A stretch of DNA of 64,000 bases, from contig NZ_CP036349.1 in NCBI RefSeq assembly GCF_007753265.1, positions 2,079,363 to 2,143,362 on the forward strand. Reading direction: 5' to 3'. The notes under the pieces are model-generated. The model saw nothing but the letters and a program-made list of their open reading frames with translations. It ran no database searches and had not been told where the DNA came from. Below, piece by piece: positions 15,041 to 25,389 of this stretch. The position numbers and the translations under genes are program-made. Source of the DNA: Botrimarina mediterranea. Its GTDB lineage: Bacteria > Planctomycetota > Planctomycetia > Pirellulales > Lacipirellulaceae. Position 1 is the stretch's first letter, and each line of letters begins with the position of its first letter.

Positions 15041-17737
15041 ATGGCTGCAAAGTCTTCAATCGATCAAGAGCTGCGCCCCCGGCGCTTCGTTGAGCCGGTG
15101 CTGGTGGCGTTGACGATCACCGCGCTGATCGTCAACGGTGTGATGGAAGTGAAGAACTTCCAGCTGATGCAGCAGACGCGTCTGGGTATCCGCGCCAGTA
15201 AGCGAGTGCTGATTAAGCTCGAAGAGATGTTGTCCGCGCTCACTGAGGCGGAGAGCTCGCATCGGGGATACTTGTTCACCGAGGACGAGCTTTATCTGGT
15301 CCCCTATCAAACGACCGTCCCTCGCTTTGATCAGATCTTTAGTGATCTCGAAGCCGACGTTATCGATGACACGCGGCACGACGAACTGCTACTCGTGCTA
15401 CGCGATCTCGTCGATACGAAGCTGAGCGAGATGGAACAGGTAGTCCGTGTCATAAAGGAAGACGGACGAGAAGCCGCAGTCGCCGAGGTTCAGACCAATG
15501 TTGGCCTGCGGACGATGGACAAGATCCGTCGCACGGTCGCCGAATTCCGTAAATCGGAAACCCGCCAGATCGATAAAGCCGAAGATATTGCGAATCGCTC
15601 GTACGCGAATGGGTTGGCAACCTCGGTTATTTCGACCGCCACCGCGCTGCTGCTGGTGGGCGGCGTCATCTATCTCTTGCAGCACAGCCGACGACGATCA
15701 CTGCGAGCTGCCCTGGCGATCCAGGCCGCACGCGACGACCTACGGGTGACGCTCTCGAGCATTGGCGACGGCGTGATCGCGACCGACGAGAGGGGACGCG
15801 TCACCTTCCTCAACGCTGTCGCGGAGGGGCTCACGGGTTGGACCACCCCTGAAGCCCGGGGTTTACCCCTCGAAGACGTCTTCGTCATCATCAACGAGAC
15901 CTCGCGCCAGACGGTCGAAAACCCCGCCACGCGCGCCTTGAGAGAGGGCGTGATTGTCGGTCTTGCAAACCACACCCTGCTCATCAATCGCGATGGTACG
16001 GAGACGCCGATCGACGATAGCGCGGCGCCAATCCGCGGCGATGATGAGAGTATCCGCGGCGTCGTCCTTGTGTTCCGCGACGTCGCCGATCGCCGCGACA
16101 CCGAGCGGATGCTCGAAGAGGCCGCCCAGCAACGCTCGCTTGACGTGAGGAACCTCGAGGCCGCCCTCGGCAACCTGCGCGCGGCCGAAGAGCGGTATCG
16201 ATTGGCGATGGATGCCGCTGAGCTGGGGGCATGGAATATCAACCCAGCAACCAACGAGCTAGTAGCTGACGAGCGGTTCTGGCGCTTGTTTACAGGCTCG
16301 GAGAAGGCTCTTGACTACGAGGCGGCTTTCGCAGCAATTCATCCCGACGACCGCGAGGGGATCCGGCGCGCTGTCGCGGCAGCGACACGAGCGGATGAGC
16401 CGGCTCCTTATGCCCAAGAGTATCGTGTCGTCCACCCCGACGGCGCGGTCCGTTGGCTCAGCGCCAAGGGCGCCGCCCACTTCAAAGAACAAGACGGCGA
16501 ACGGCAGATTGTGAGCTTCGATGGCACGATCGCCGACATCACCGACCGCAAGCTCAATGAGCAGACGCTCTCCCGGATGACGGCTGACCTGATCGAGGCG
16601 GACCGACGGAAGAACGAGTTCCTGGCGACGCTCGCCCACGAGCTGCGCAACCCGCTGGCGCCGATCAAGAACGCCGTGCAGTTGCTCGGCATGTCGCCGC
16701 TCGACCCCGAGGTCGAGTCTCTCCGCCTGACGATGGCCCGGCAGGTCGAGCAGTTGGTCCATTTGATCGACGACCTGATGGACGTGTCGCGTATCAGCCG
16801 CGGCAAGATCGCCCTCCGGAAGGAACATGTCGATTTAAAATCAGCGATCGACGCGGCCGTCGAGGCGGCTTCGACGCTGATCGAAGAGAACGGCCAGCGG
16901 CTGCGTGTGGAGTATCTGGCCGACAGCCTCGTCGTCTATGCCGACCACGCCCGGCTCACGCAGGTGCTGTCGAACCTCCTCAATAACGCCGCCAAGTACA
17001 GCGGCGCCGGCTGTCAGATCGAGTTGCTCGTACGGGCGAGCGAAGACAACGCCGTTATCGAGGTCCGCGACAACGGCGTCGGCATCGAGCCCGGCAAGCT
17101 CGAGAGCATCTTTCAGATGTTCTCGCAGCTCGAGCAGTCGCTCGAACGCGGCACCGCGGGTCTCGGCATCGGGCTGACGCTGGTGAAATCGTTCGTCGAG
17201 ATGCACGGCGGCACGGTCTCGGCCCAAAGCGAAGGCCGCGGGCGCGGCAGTGTGTTCACCGTTACCTTGCCGCTCTCCAACCAGCCCCAAGCGGCGACGC
17301 ACGACGCCGCCAACAAGCAGGCCGGGTTCGGCCGCTCCTTCAAGGTGCTGATTGTCGAAGACCAAGCGCCGCTACGGATCGTCTTGTCGAAGCTGTTGGA
17401 GAAGATGGGGCATCGCGTCGAGGGCGCCGAAGGGGGCGAGGAGGCGCTGCGGCGTTTCAGCGAGTCCAGGCCCGAGGTCGTCTTCTCGGACATCTCGATG
17501 CCCGGCATGTCGGGCTACGAGTTGGTGCGGCGCCTCCGCTCGCGTCACGACGCCGACGGAGTCTATATCGTCGCGATGACCGGCTACGGCCAGGCGACTG
17601 ACCGCGAAACGGCTCTTGAGGCGGGGTTCGACGAGCACATGGTGAAGCCCGCCGACATTTCGCAGCTCGAACGCCTCTTCGCTTGGTTGGCGAAAGCCGA
17701 CGGCGACGGAATCGAAGAGTCTCCTGCGGAGGATTGA
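15041..17737 (+). CDS. Hybrid sensor histidine kinase (CHASE3-PAS-PAS-HisKA-HATPase-REC)
   Basis: An 898-residue membrane kinase. Helices at about 20-37 and 186-206 flank a periplasmic CHASE3 domain (LIKLEEMLSALTEAESSHRGYLF). Two PAS domains follow (about 225-350 and 375-505, the second ending in a PAC motif), then HisKA with phospho-accepting H533 (LAHELRNPLAPIKNAV). The HATPase_c domain has NLLNNAAKYS, VRDNGVGI and GLGIGLTLV, and the C-terminal receiver has phospho-accepting D817 (VFSDISMPGMSGYE). No separate response regulator is adjacent. The signal is unknown; CHASE3 domains are not ligand-diagnostic. Confidence 0.93.
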   Translation: MAAKSSIDQELRPRRFVEPVLVALTITALIVNGVMEVKNFQLMQQTRLGIRASKRVLIKLEEMLSALTEAESSHRGYLFTEDELYLVPYQTTVPRFDQIFSDLEADVIDDTRHDELLLVLRDLVDTKLSEMEQVVRVIKEDGREAAVAEVQTNVGLRTMDKIRRTVAEFRKSETRQIDKAEDIANRSYANGLATSVISTATALLLVGGVIYLLQHSRRRSLRAALAIQAARDDLRVTLSSIGDGVIATDERGRVTFLNAVAEGLTGWTTPEARGLPLEDVFVIINETSRQTVENPATRALREGVIVGLANHTLLINRDGTETPIDDSAAPIRGDDESIRGVVLVFRDVADRRDTERMLEEAAQQRSLDVRNLEAALGNLRAAEERYRLAMDAAELGAWNINPATNELVADERFWRLFTGSEKALDYEAAFAAIHPDDREGIRRAVAAATRADEPAPYAQEYRVVHPDGAVRWLSAKGAAHFKEQDGERQIVSFDGTIADITDRKLNEQTLSRMTADLIEADRRKNEFLATLAHELRNPLAPIKNAVQLLGMSPLDPEVESLRLTMARQVEQLVHLIDDLMDVSRISRGKIALRKEHVDLKSAIDAAVEAASTLIEENGQRLRVEYLADSLVVYADHARLTQVLSNLLNNAAKYSGAGCQIELLVRASEDNAVIEVRDNGVGIEPGKLESIFQMFSQLEQSLERGTAGLGIGLTLVKSFVEMHGGTVSAQSEGRGRGSVFTVTLPLSNQPQAATHDAANKQAGFGRSFKVLIVEDQAPLRIVLSKLLEKMGHRVEGAEGGEEALRRFSESRPEVVFSDISMPGMSGYELVRRLRSRHDADGVYIVAMTGYGQATDRETALEAGFDEHMVKPADISQLERLFAWLAKADGDGIEESPAED

Positions 17738-17866
17738 GGATCGCATCGGGCGGCCGCTCTGGCGATGATGCGGTGTGCCGAAGCACTGCACGATTGGTAA
17801 GTTCGCTTGCTGCTTGCCGATTCGAATTGAGGCCCACTATCCCTCTGCCGCTTAGTGATTGCTCCG

Positions 17867-19585
17867 ATGAAACATCCCGCAGCCGAGTCGCGTCTTTTTT
17901 CGCTCCTGCTGAGCACATGTCTGTTGACCGCGTCGGTCATGGTGGGCGCTGAGCCTGCCGAGTTCACCGCGACGGGGAGCGACTACGCCGTTGCTTCCGT
18001 GCATCCGATCGCAACCGACGGAGCGATGGGCGTCTACGCCGAAGGGGGGAATGCTGTTGACGCCGCTATTTGCGCCGCCCTCACGCTCAGTGTCGTTGAT
18101 AACTTCAACTCTGGGATCGGCGGTGGCTGCCTGATTCTGATTCGCTCGCCCGAGGGGGAACTGATTGCGATCGATGGCCGCGAGATGGCGCCTGCCGCCG
18201 CGAGCCGCGACATGTTCATCCGCGACGGCAAGGCAGACCCCGAGTTGAGTCAGGTTGGGCCGTTAGCGGTCGCCACGCCCGGCGCGCTGGCGGCGTATGC
18301 GATGGCGCTCGAAGAGTGTGGCTCAAAGCCTCTCTCACGCCTTCTCCAACCGGGCCTCGAAGCGGCACGAGATGGTTTCACGCTCAACCGGACCTACTTG
18401 AATCGGCTGAAGTCCGTCACGAAGTCGCTTCGCCGCTTCCCCGGCACGAAGGCTCAGCTCCTCGACGCCGAGGGCAATCCGCACCCTGTCGGGTACGTGC
18501 TCAAGCAACCCGACCTAGCCAAGACCTTCGAAGGCGTCGCGCGCGAAGGGACCGACTACTTCTACCGCGGCCCCGTGGCGCAGCGCGTTGGCGCGTGGAT
18601 GGCGGAGAACGCCGGCGTGCTCACCGCCGACGACTTCGCCGCCTACGAGGCAAAGAAACGGACGCCGATCGTCTCGAAGTACCGTGGGCTGACGATTGTC
18701 GGCTTCCCGCCCCCGAGCAGCGGCGGCGTCCACGTCGCGCAGATGCTGGGGATGCTTGAGCCGTTCGATCTTGCTGCGGCGTTCAAGAAGGACCGTTCCA
18801 ACGCGATCCACCTCGTGGCCGAAGCGATGAAGCTGGCCTTCGCCGACCGGGCCTATTGGCTCGGCGATTCGGACTTTGTGGACGTGCCGCGGGGGCTGAT
18901 CGACGCCGATTACATCGCGGGCTTGTCGAAGAAGATCGACCCGAATAAATCGACCGCTGTCGAAGGGCAGGGAACGCCGCCGCAATGGCGCCAGGACCTG
19001 TTCGGGCGGCACACCACGCACATCGCCGCCGCCGACAGTAAGGGCTGGTGGGTGGCGATCACAGCAACGGTGAACACCACGTTCGGCTCAAAGGTGATCG
19101 TGCCGGGGACGGGCGTCGTGCTAAACAACGAGATGGACGACTTCTCTGCCCAGCCCGGCGTGCCCAATGCGTTCGGCCTCGTGGGCATGGAAAACAACAG
19201 CGTCGCCCCCGGCAAGCGACCGCTGTCGAGTATGAGCCCGACGATCGTTCTTGATCAAACTGGCGAGCCATTGATGACGGTTGGCGCAGCCGGGGGACCG
19301 AAGATCATCACCCAAGTGCTGCTGGCGATTATCGGCGTCGTCGACGCCAAGCTCTCGCTCGCCGACGCGATCGCCCAGCCCCGCTGGCACCACCAGTGGC
19401 GCCCCGACGAGCTAAGCTTCGAAGACGCCACGCCACTCGGTGACGCGCTTCCACTACAAAAGAAGGGCCACACGATTGGCACGCTCGGCTCGGGCGGCGT
19501 CTCGCAAGGCGTCATCCGCAACGACGACGGCAAACTTACCGCAGTGCGCGACCCGCGCGTGCCCGGCAAAGCCGCTGCTCGCTGA
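17867..19585 (+). CDS. ggt: Gamma-glutamyltransferase
   Basis: A 572-residue Ntn-hydrolase precursor with signal peptide (residues 1 to about 26, LLLSTCLLTASVMVGA) for periplasmic export. The autoproteolytic nucleophile is T383 in RHTTHIAAAD. Also present are NSGIGGGCLI near the N-terminus, NNEMDDFSAQPG, PLSSMSPTIV and GAAGGPKI in the small subunit. It cleaves gamma-glutamyl amides such as glutathione. I chose the ATG at 17867 over a GTG at 17855 because it starts the signal peptide. The gene is convergent with pyrF. Confidence 0.93.
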   Translation: MKHPAAESRLFSLLLSTCLLTASVMVGAEPAEFTATGSDYAVASVHPIATDGAMGVYAEGGNAVDAAICAALTLSVVDNFNSGIGGGCLILIRSPEGELIAIDGREMAPAAASRDMFIRDGKADPELSQVGPLAVATPGALAAYAMALEECGSKPLSRLLQPGLEAARDGFTLNRTYLNRLKSVTKSLRRFPGTKAQLLDAEGNPHPVGYVLKQPDLAKTFEGVAREGTDYFYRGPVAQRVGAWMAENAGVLTADDFAAYEAKKRTPIVSKYRGLTIVGFPPPSSGGVHVAQMLGMLEPFDLAAAFKKDRSNAIHLVAEAMKLAFADRAYWLGDSDFVDVPRGLIDADYIAGLSKKIDPNKSTAVEGQGTPPQWRQDLFGRHTTHIAAADSKGWWVAITATVNTTFGSKVIVPGTGVVLNNEMDDFSAQPGVPNAFGLVGMENNSVAPGKRPLSSMSPTIVLDQTGEPLMTVGAAGGPKIITQVLLAIIGVVDAKLSLADAIAQPRWHHQWRPDELSFEDATPLGDALPLQKKGHTIGTLGSGGVSQGVIRNDDGKLTAVRDPRVPGKAAAR

Positions 19586-19595
19586 CGCAGAAAAC

Positions 19596-19653
19596 CCAAT
19601 GACCAAGCCCCAATAACCGGGGGAGCGGCCGCGCCCAACTCATTGGTCATTGG
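19596..19653. terminator. Inverted repeat between convergent ggt and pyrF
   Basis: CCAATGACCAA at 19596-19606 pairs perfectly with TTGGTCATTGG at 19643-19653. The hairpin lies between two convergent stop codons and could end transcription from both sides, although neither arm is followed by a long T run. Confidence 0.5.
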
Positions 19654-19660
19654 ACATTCT

Positions 19661-20569
19661 TCATCCAGGCATGACTTCGCGAAGTTGCTGCACCGCTTCT
19701 TCGGCGGCGACGCGGACGGCGGCCTGCCAGCCGTCGGCGTGGGGGCGTTTCTCGTAGGCGAAGATCACGCCGCGTGAGCTGTTGACCACGGCGCCGAGGC
19801 CCTTGGCGTCGAAGCCGCCCGCCACATCGGTCGCCGCGCCGCCCTGAGCTCCGAAGCCGGGCACGAGGAACCACGTGTGCGGCATCGCGGCGCGGAGTTT
19901 GGCGAGTTGTTCGGGATAGGTCGCTCCGACAACGGCGCCGGCGACGCCGTAACCACACTCGCCTACGGTTGCTTTGGCGATCGAATCGACATAGTTGCCG
20001 ACTTGTCGATAGAGCGGCTGACCGCCCGACTGCTGATCTTGGAAGAGCCCGCCGCCCGGGTTCGAGGTCTTCACGAGGATGAAGACGCCGCAGCCGCGTT
20101 CGGCCGCGATGTTGGTGAAGGGCTCAAGGCTGTCGTCGCCGAGGTAGGGGCTCACCGTCAGCGCGTCGCCCTTCCAAGGGCTCGTGGCGCCAAGCCAGCC
20201 GTCGGCGTACGCCTCGGCGGTCGAGCCAATGTCGTTGCGTTTGCCATCGATGCACACCAACAAACCCGCCGCGTGGGCATGGTCGATCACCGCCGCCAGC
20301 GCCGTCATGCCCGCCGGGCCGAGCTGCTCAAAGAACGCCGCCTGCGGTTTGATGATTGGTGTCAGGTCCGCGACCGCGTCGATCACGCCACAAGAGTGTG
20401 CGCGAAACGCCTCGGCGACCTCCGTCAGCGAAGCGCCATCCGCCGGGCGCAACCCCTCCGGCAACTGCTGCCACCGCGGATCGAGCCCCACCATCAGCGG
20501 GCTACGCTTGGCAAGGATGGCGGCGGCGAGGCGGTCGAAGAAAGGCGTCTCAAGCGAAGGCATCGGCAT
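19661..20569 (-). CDS. pyrF: Orotidine 5'-phosphate decarboxylase (type 2)
   Basis: Last step of UMP synthesis. The 302-residue protein is of the longer PyrF type, with MVGLDPRWQQLP (substrate aspartate), PQAAFFEQLG, the catalytic DGKRNDIGSTAEAY (Lys and Asp), LTVSPYLGDDSLEPF, FILVKTSNPGG, VVGATYPEQL and FLVPGFGAQGG. Starts at 20569 and 20563 are both possible. It is divergent from the ROK kinase. Confidence 0.94.
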   Translation of the reverse strand: MPMPSLETPFFDRLAAAILAKRSPLMVGLDPRWQQLPEGLRPADGASLTEVAEAFRAHSCGVIDAVADLTPIIKPQAAFFEQLGPAGMTALAAVIDHAHAAGLLVCIDGKRNDIGSTAEAYADGWLGATSPWKGDALTVSPYLGDDSLEPFTNIAAERGCGVFILVKTSNPGGGLFQDQQSGGQPLYRQVGNYVDSIAKATVGECGYGVAGAVVGATYPEQLAKLRAAMPHTWFLVPGFGAQGGAATDVAGGFDAKGLGAVVNSSRGVIFAYEKRPHADGWQAAVRVAAEEAVQQLREVMPG

Positions 20570-20757
20570 TGGCGGGGGTTAATAGGGCGGCAGATTCTAC
20601 TGCGAAGACGACGCCGTGCCCAAGCGCAACGGACCGAACACGAGTACTAGGTCACGGGGCTTGGCTACGATATTGGGCTTGGCTAGATCATGGGGCTAGG
20701 CTGAACTCGGGGGATTCGCTGACAATCAATGCCCCCCCCTTATCCAACGGAAAAGCA

Positions 20758-21807
20758 ATGCCCCACTATCTCGGCGTCGACATCGGCGGAACTACCAGTA
20801 CGCTTGCTATCGGTGACGAAGTTCGCCGGGTGATCGCGGTCAGCGGTCAGTTTCCCACGTCACCCGACGAGGGACCAGCGCCCGTCATCGAGGCGATTGT
20901 CGAGCAAGCGGCTGCCGAAGCAGGCCGCGTTGGCTTGTCGCTCTCGGACATCGCGACGGTCGGACTGGCGACGCCCGGGCCGGCGTCGCACGACGGCGTT
21001 CTGCACATGACGCCGAACCTGAAGGTCGAGCACTGGGACCAGTTCCCGATTCGCGCCGAGCTTGAGAAGGGGTTCCAACGACACGCCCCGGAGATCAGCG
21101 TCCGCTACATCGGCGACGGCCAGGCCGCGGCCTACGGGGAGTACATGGTCCGCAGCCGGTCGGTGCAATGGGATCGCCTCCCCGCCGACTCGCTGCGCGA
21201 GGAAGAACTCACCTCGCTCTTTATGGTAATCGTCGGCACGGGACTGGGGGGTGGCGCCGTGATCGACGGCCAGCCGATCCGCGGCCGCCAGGGCCGCGCC
21301 GGTCACTTCGGCCATATCTTGCTCCCCGAATACGCCTTCCGCCACGCGCAGTATCGCGAGCTGCGTGTCGGCAACGCCCTGGCGACCGCCGAATCGGCGA
21401 TCTCCCTCACCGGGCTCGCGCACCAGCTCGGGCACTGCCTGTCGCTCGACGAATGGCGCGACCACCCGCTGAACAATGCCGAAGGAACCGTAAAGCAAAA
21501 AGCCAAAAAACTCCGTGAGCTCGCCGCCGCGGGCGACCCGCTCGCCAGACAGTTGTTCGACGACCAGGCGCGGGCGTTGGGAATAGCGCTTCTGTGCGCG
21601 AACTACCTGGGCGACTACGACCGCTTGGTGATCGGCGGCGGCGTCTGCGACCTCGCCCCGGAGCTCCGCGAGCGCTACCGCAAGATTGCCGAGACAGCCT
21701 ACCACGAGCACGCCCTAGAGGGCTTCCGCGACCTCGACCGACTCGAGTTCAGCGTCTGCGGCGACGACGCGCCGGTGATCGGCGCCCTGGCCTGGGCGAC
21801 GCCGTGA
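20758..21807 (+). CDS. ROK family sugar kinase / regulator-like protein
   Basis: A 349-residue ROK-fold protein with the ATP motif YLGVDIGGTTSTLAIG, GLATPGPAS, YIGDGQAAAYGEY, VGTGLGGGAVIDG and RAGHFGHIL. The usual ROK zinc motif CxCGxxGC is absent; at that point the sequence runs through YRELRVGNALATAESA. The activity is probably hexose phosphorylation, but the missing zinc site makes the substrate uncertain. No DNA-binding N-terminus is present. The start is the ATG at 20758; a longer frame upstream is opposite pyrF and not credible. Confidence 0.82.
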   Translation: MPHYLGVDIGGTTSTLAIGDEVRRVIAVSGQFPTSPDEGPAPVIEAIVEQAAAEAGRVGLSLSDIATVGLATPGPASHDGVLHMTPNLKVEHWDQFPIRAELEKGFQRHAPEISVRYIGDGQAAAYGEYMVRSRSVQWDRLPADSLREEELTSLFMVIVGTGLGGGAVIDGQPIRGRQGRAGHFGHILLPEYAFRHAQYRELRVGNALATAESAISLTGLAHQLGHCLSLDEWRDHPLNNAEGTVKQKAKKLRELAAAGDPLARQLFDDQARALGIALLCANYLGDYDRLVIGGGVCDLAPELRERYRKIAETAYHEHALEGFRDLDRLEFSVCGDDAPVIGALAWATP

Positions 21808-22044
21808 TGACTATCACGCCGTCGCTGGCAATCGACTTCTCGACATCGGCAGGAAGTTCGACACTGACAAAATAGCCGACGGGATAAAGGTAATCCTCGC
21901 CGCCCTCGTCGATCACACGAAGTTAACCGTTCTGAGCCGCGTCTTCGTCCGGCAGCAACTCGTAGGGCTTACGCACTTCCACAGAGGCGCGTAGTCGATG
22001 TTGTTGACGCAGATCACGTACTTTATTTGAGGAGCCGGCTTCAC
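21749..22044 (-). pseudogene. Decayed small conserved protein (KYVICVNN...GEDYLYP type)
   Basis: A small protein of about 80 residues is split over two frames. It begins at a GTG (22044) coupled by GTGA to the stop of the upstream gene and reads KPAPQIKYVICVNNIDYA. Around 21989-21993 it must shift frame to continue ASVEVRKPYELLPDEDAA. It then meets a TAA at 21923-21925 before LRVIDEGGEDYLYPVGYF and VELPADVEKSIA. The order of these blocks matches a small uncharacterised family I recall from planctomycetes and cyanobacteria; that recognition is from memory. The tail overlaps the 3' end of the ROK gene. The two lesions argue for a pseudogene unless they are sequencing errors. Confidence 0.6.
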
Positions 22045-22343
22045 TCATGCCGATGCGGCACTTTGTCCACAGCCTGCCAATAAAAAAGATACGTTTCATG
22101 AAGGCCGCGGTCAAAAGACACGCCGTCCTCGTCAACAATGGCAATCAGACCTTCGTCAGCCAGAGCACTGCCGCCGTCTAGGATTACAAGCAGACCGTGA
22201 AATAATCCGGCCAGTTCTTGGTCAATTATTGACTTACAATCCTGATCTTTAGCCGCTTCGACTTTCGCGACAAGCCGTTGCGAGGTCGCCCTGAATGAAG
22301 CGACCACGTCGCGTAAGAACGGTTCTTGCAGTCGGCTACTCAA
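22041..22343 (-). CDS. Hypothetical protein, partner of the decayed small gene
   Basis: A 100-residue acidic soluble ORF beginning at TTG (22343), 14 bases after the atpC stop and on the same strand. Coherent segments include LQEPFLRDVVASFRATSQRL, ELAGLFHGLLVILDGGSALA and LIAIVDEDGVSFDRGLHET. It has lower GC than the ATP synthase genes. No ATG and no clear ribosome-binding site are present, so the start may itself be damaged. It overlaps the next reading frame by GTGA. Function not recognised; the compact two-gene arrangement next to a decayed partner looks like an acquired cassette. Confidence 0.5.
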   Translation of the reverse strand: MSSRLQEPFLRDVVASFRATSQRLVAKVEAAKDQDCKSIIDQELAGLFHGLLVILDGGSALADEGLIAIVDEDGVSFDRGLHETYLFYWQAVDKVPHRHE

Positions 22344-22357
22344 GTCTAGTCGCTGAG

Positions 22358-22762
22358 TTAACGGCCCTTCTTCGCCAGCCGCAGCTGCGCGCGGGCTTGA
22401 TCCAGCGTGCGTTGACGCGAGGCGATGCTCTCTTCGCCGCTGGCGGTTTGGGTGAGGGCGGCCTTGAGCTGCTCCTCGGCGGCGGCGGCGTTGATCTCGG
22501 CGGCCGGCATCGCGCGGTTGGTCATCACGTTGACCACGTTGTCGGCGATCTGAACGAAGCCGCCATCGACGTACAGCGTCGTTGTTCCCGCGGGGGTCGT
22601 GAGCCGCATCTCGCCGAAGCCGAGGCGGCCGATCATCGGGGCGTGGCCGCGGAGGATGCCCACCTCGCCGTCAAACAGCGGCAGCACCACGCTGGAAGAC
22701 GTCGTCTCGAGGACGGTCTGTTCGGGCGTGACAACGGTGACGGTCATCTCAGAAGCGGCCAT
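22358..22762 (-). CDS. atpC: F1F0 ATP synthase subunit epsilon
   Basis: A 134-residue epsilon subunit, with the N-terminal beta-sandwich (VTVVTPEQTVLETTSSSVVLP, GEVGILRGHAPMIGRLGFG) and a C-terminal helical pair rich in Ala/Gln (about 85-134). It is the last gene of the ATP synthase operon, following atpD after an 83-base gap that holds a degenerate GACTGCCCACT tandem repeat. Confidence 0.93.
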   Translation of the reverse strand: MAASEMTVTVVTPEQTVLETTSSSVVLPLFDGEVGILRGHAPMIGRLGFGEMRLTTPAGTTTLYVDGGFVQIADNVVNVMTNRAMPAAEINAAAAEEQLKAALTQTASGEESIASRQRTLDQARAQLRLAKKGR

Positions 22763-22845
22763 AATTTACTCAACGGTCAATCGCTAGCTGGCTGCGAAGC
22801 AGTCGGCATCTGACTGCCCACTGCTCACCGCCGACTGCCCACTCA

Positions 22846-24395
<1,550 letters not shown>

Positions 24396-24399
24396 CCAA

Positions 24400-25299
24400 C
24401 TAACTTATCGCGTTCACGCCGCCGATGAGGTCCATCAACTCGTTAGTGATGCGGCCTTGGCGGGCGCGGTTGTACTGCATGCTGAGCGACTTGATCAGGT
24501 CGTCGGCGTTCTCGGTCGCGGCCTTCATCGCGATGCGGCGGGCGATCTGCTCGCTCACGGCCGAGTCGAGGAAGCACTTGAAGAGCTTCACCTTGAAGCT
24601 TGTCGGCACGACCTCTTCGAGGATGCTCTTGGGCGACGGCAGGAACTCGTAGATCGAACCGGCCGCGGCTTCCTCGCTACTGGCTTCGCTGCTGGATTCG
24701 CCGGCGTCGCCGAGGAGCGACCCTAGCGGCAGCAGCGTCTCGACCGCCACGACTTGCTTGGCCGGGTTGATGAAGCGGGTGTAGACCACGTCGAGGCGGT
24801 CGAGTTCGCCGGCCGCGTAAGCGTTGAGGTAGCGCTGGGCGATGACCTCGACCTCGTCGTAACGGGGCTTGTCTTCGAAGTGGAGAAACTGCTGGCTGGC
24901 GGTGAGGCCGCGGTACTTCATGCCGCCGACGCCACGCTTGCCGCTGACCTCGAGGGTGACGTTGTCGGCGACCGTCTCCAGCACGTCCCACTGCCGCAGG
25001 CCGGCGCGGATCAGGTTGCCGTTGAAGCCGCCGCACAGACCACGGTTGGCGGTGAGCACCAGCAGCGTGGCGTTCTGGGTCTTCTCACGTTTCTCGAGCA
25101 GCGGGTGGCTGACCGTGAGGCCCGACTTCATCAGGTCCGACACGAGCTGCGTGACGCGGTCCGTGTAGGCCGTCGCCGCCGACGCGCGGTCCATCGCCTT
25201 CTTGAAGCGCGCCGTCGCGATCAATTCCATCGTCCGCGTAATCTTGCGGATGTTCTTGACGGACTTGCGTCGCTTGTCGAGTTGACGGGGGTTGGCCAT
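24400..25299 (-). CDS. atpG: F1F0 ATP synthase subunit gamma
   Basis: The central rotor shaft, 299 residues. It starts MANPRQLDKRRKSVKNIRKI (family start), has MELIATARFKKA, LTANRGLCGGFN and the C-terminal helix YNRARQGRITNELMDLIGG, which enters the alpha/beta hexamer. A Ser/Glu/Ala-rich insertion (about residues 205-222, ESSSEASSEEAAAGS) lies in the mid-region. Flanked on both sides by inverted repeats. Confidence 0.96.
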   Translation of the reverse strand: MANPRQLDKRRKSVKNIRKITRTMELIATARFKKAMDRASAATAYTDRVTQLVSDLMKSGLTVSHPLLEKREKTQNATLLVLTANRGLCGGFNGNLIRAGLRQWDVLETVADNVTLEVSGKRGVGGMKYRGLTASQQFLHFEDKPRYDEVEVIAQRYLNAYAAGELDRLDVVYTRFINPAKQVVAVETLLPLGSLLGDAGESSSEASSEEAAAGSIYEFLPSPKSILEEVVPTSFKVKLFKCFLDSAVSEQIARRIAMKAATENADDLIKSLSMQYNRARQGRITNELMDLIGGVNAIS

Positions 25300-25300
25300 T

Positions 25301-25388
25301 GCGGATTGGGGATTTCGGATTGCGGATTGATGATCGGACGCGGCCAGGGACTACGGAATCCGCAATCCCCAATCCGCTATCCGCAATA
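25301..25388. repeat. Inverted repeat between atpA and atpG
   Basis: GCGGATTGGGGATTTCGG with GATTGCGGATT at the left is inverted at the right as AATCCGCAATCCCCAATCCG with a CTATCCGC end. It fills the whole gap between the two genes. Confidence 0.85.
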
Positions 25389-25389
25389 C

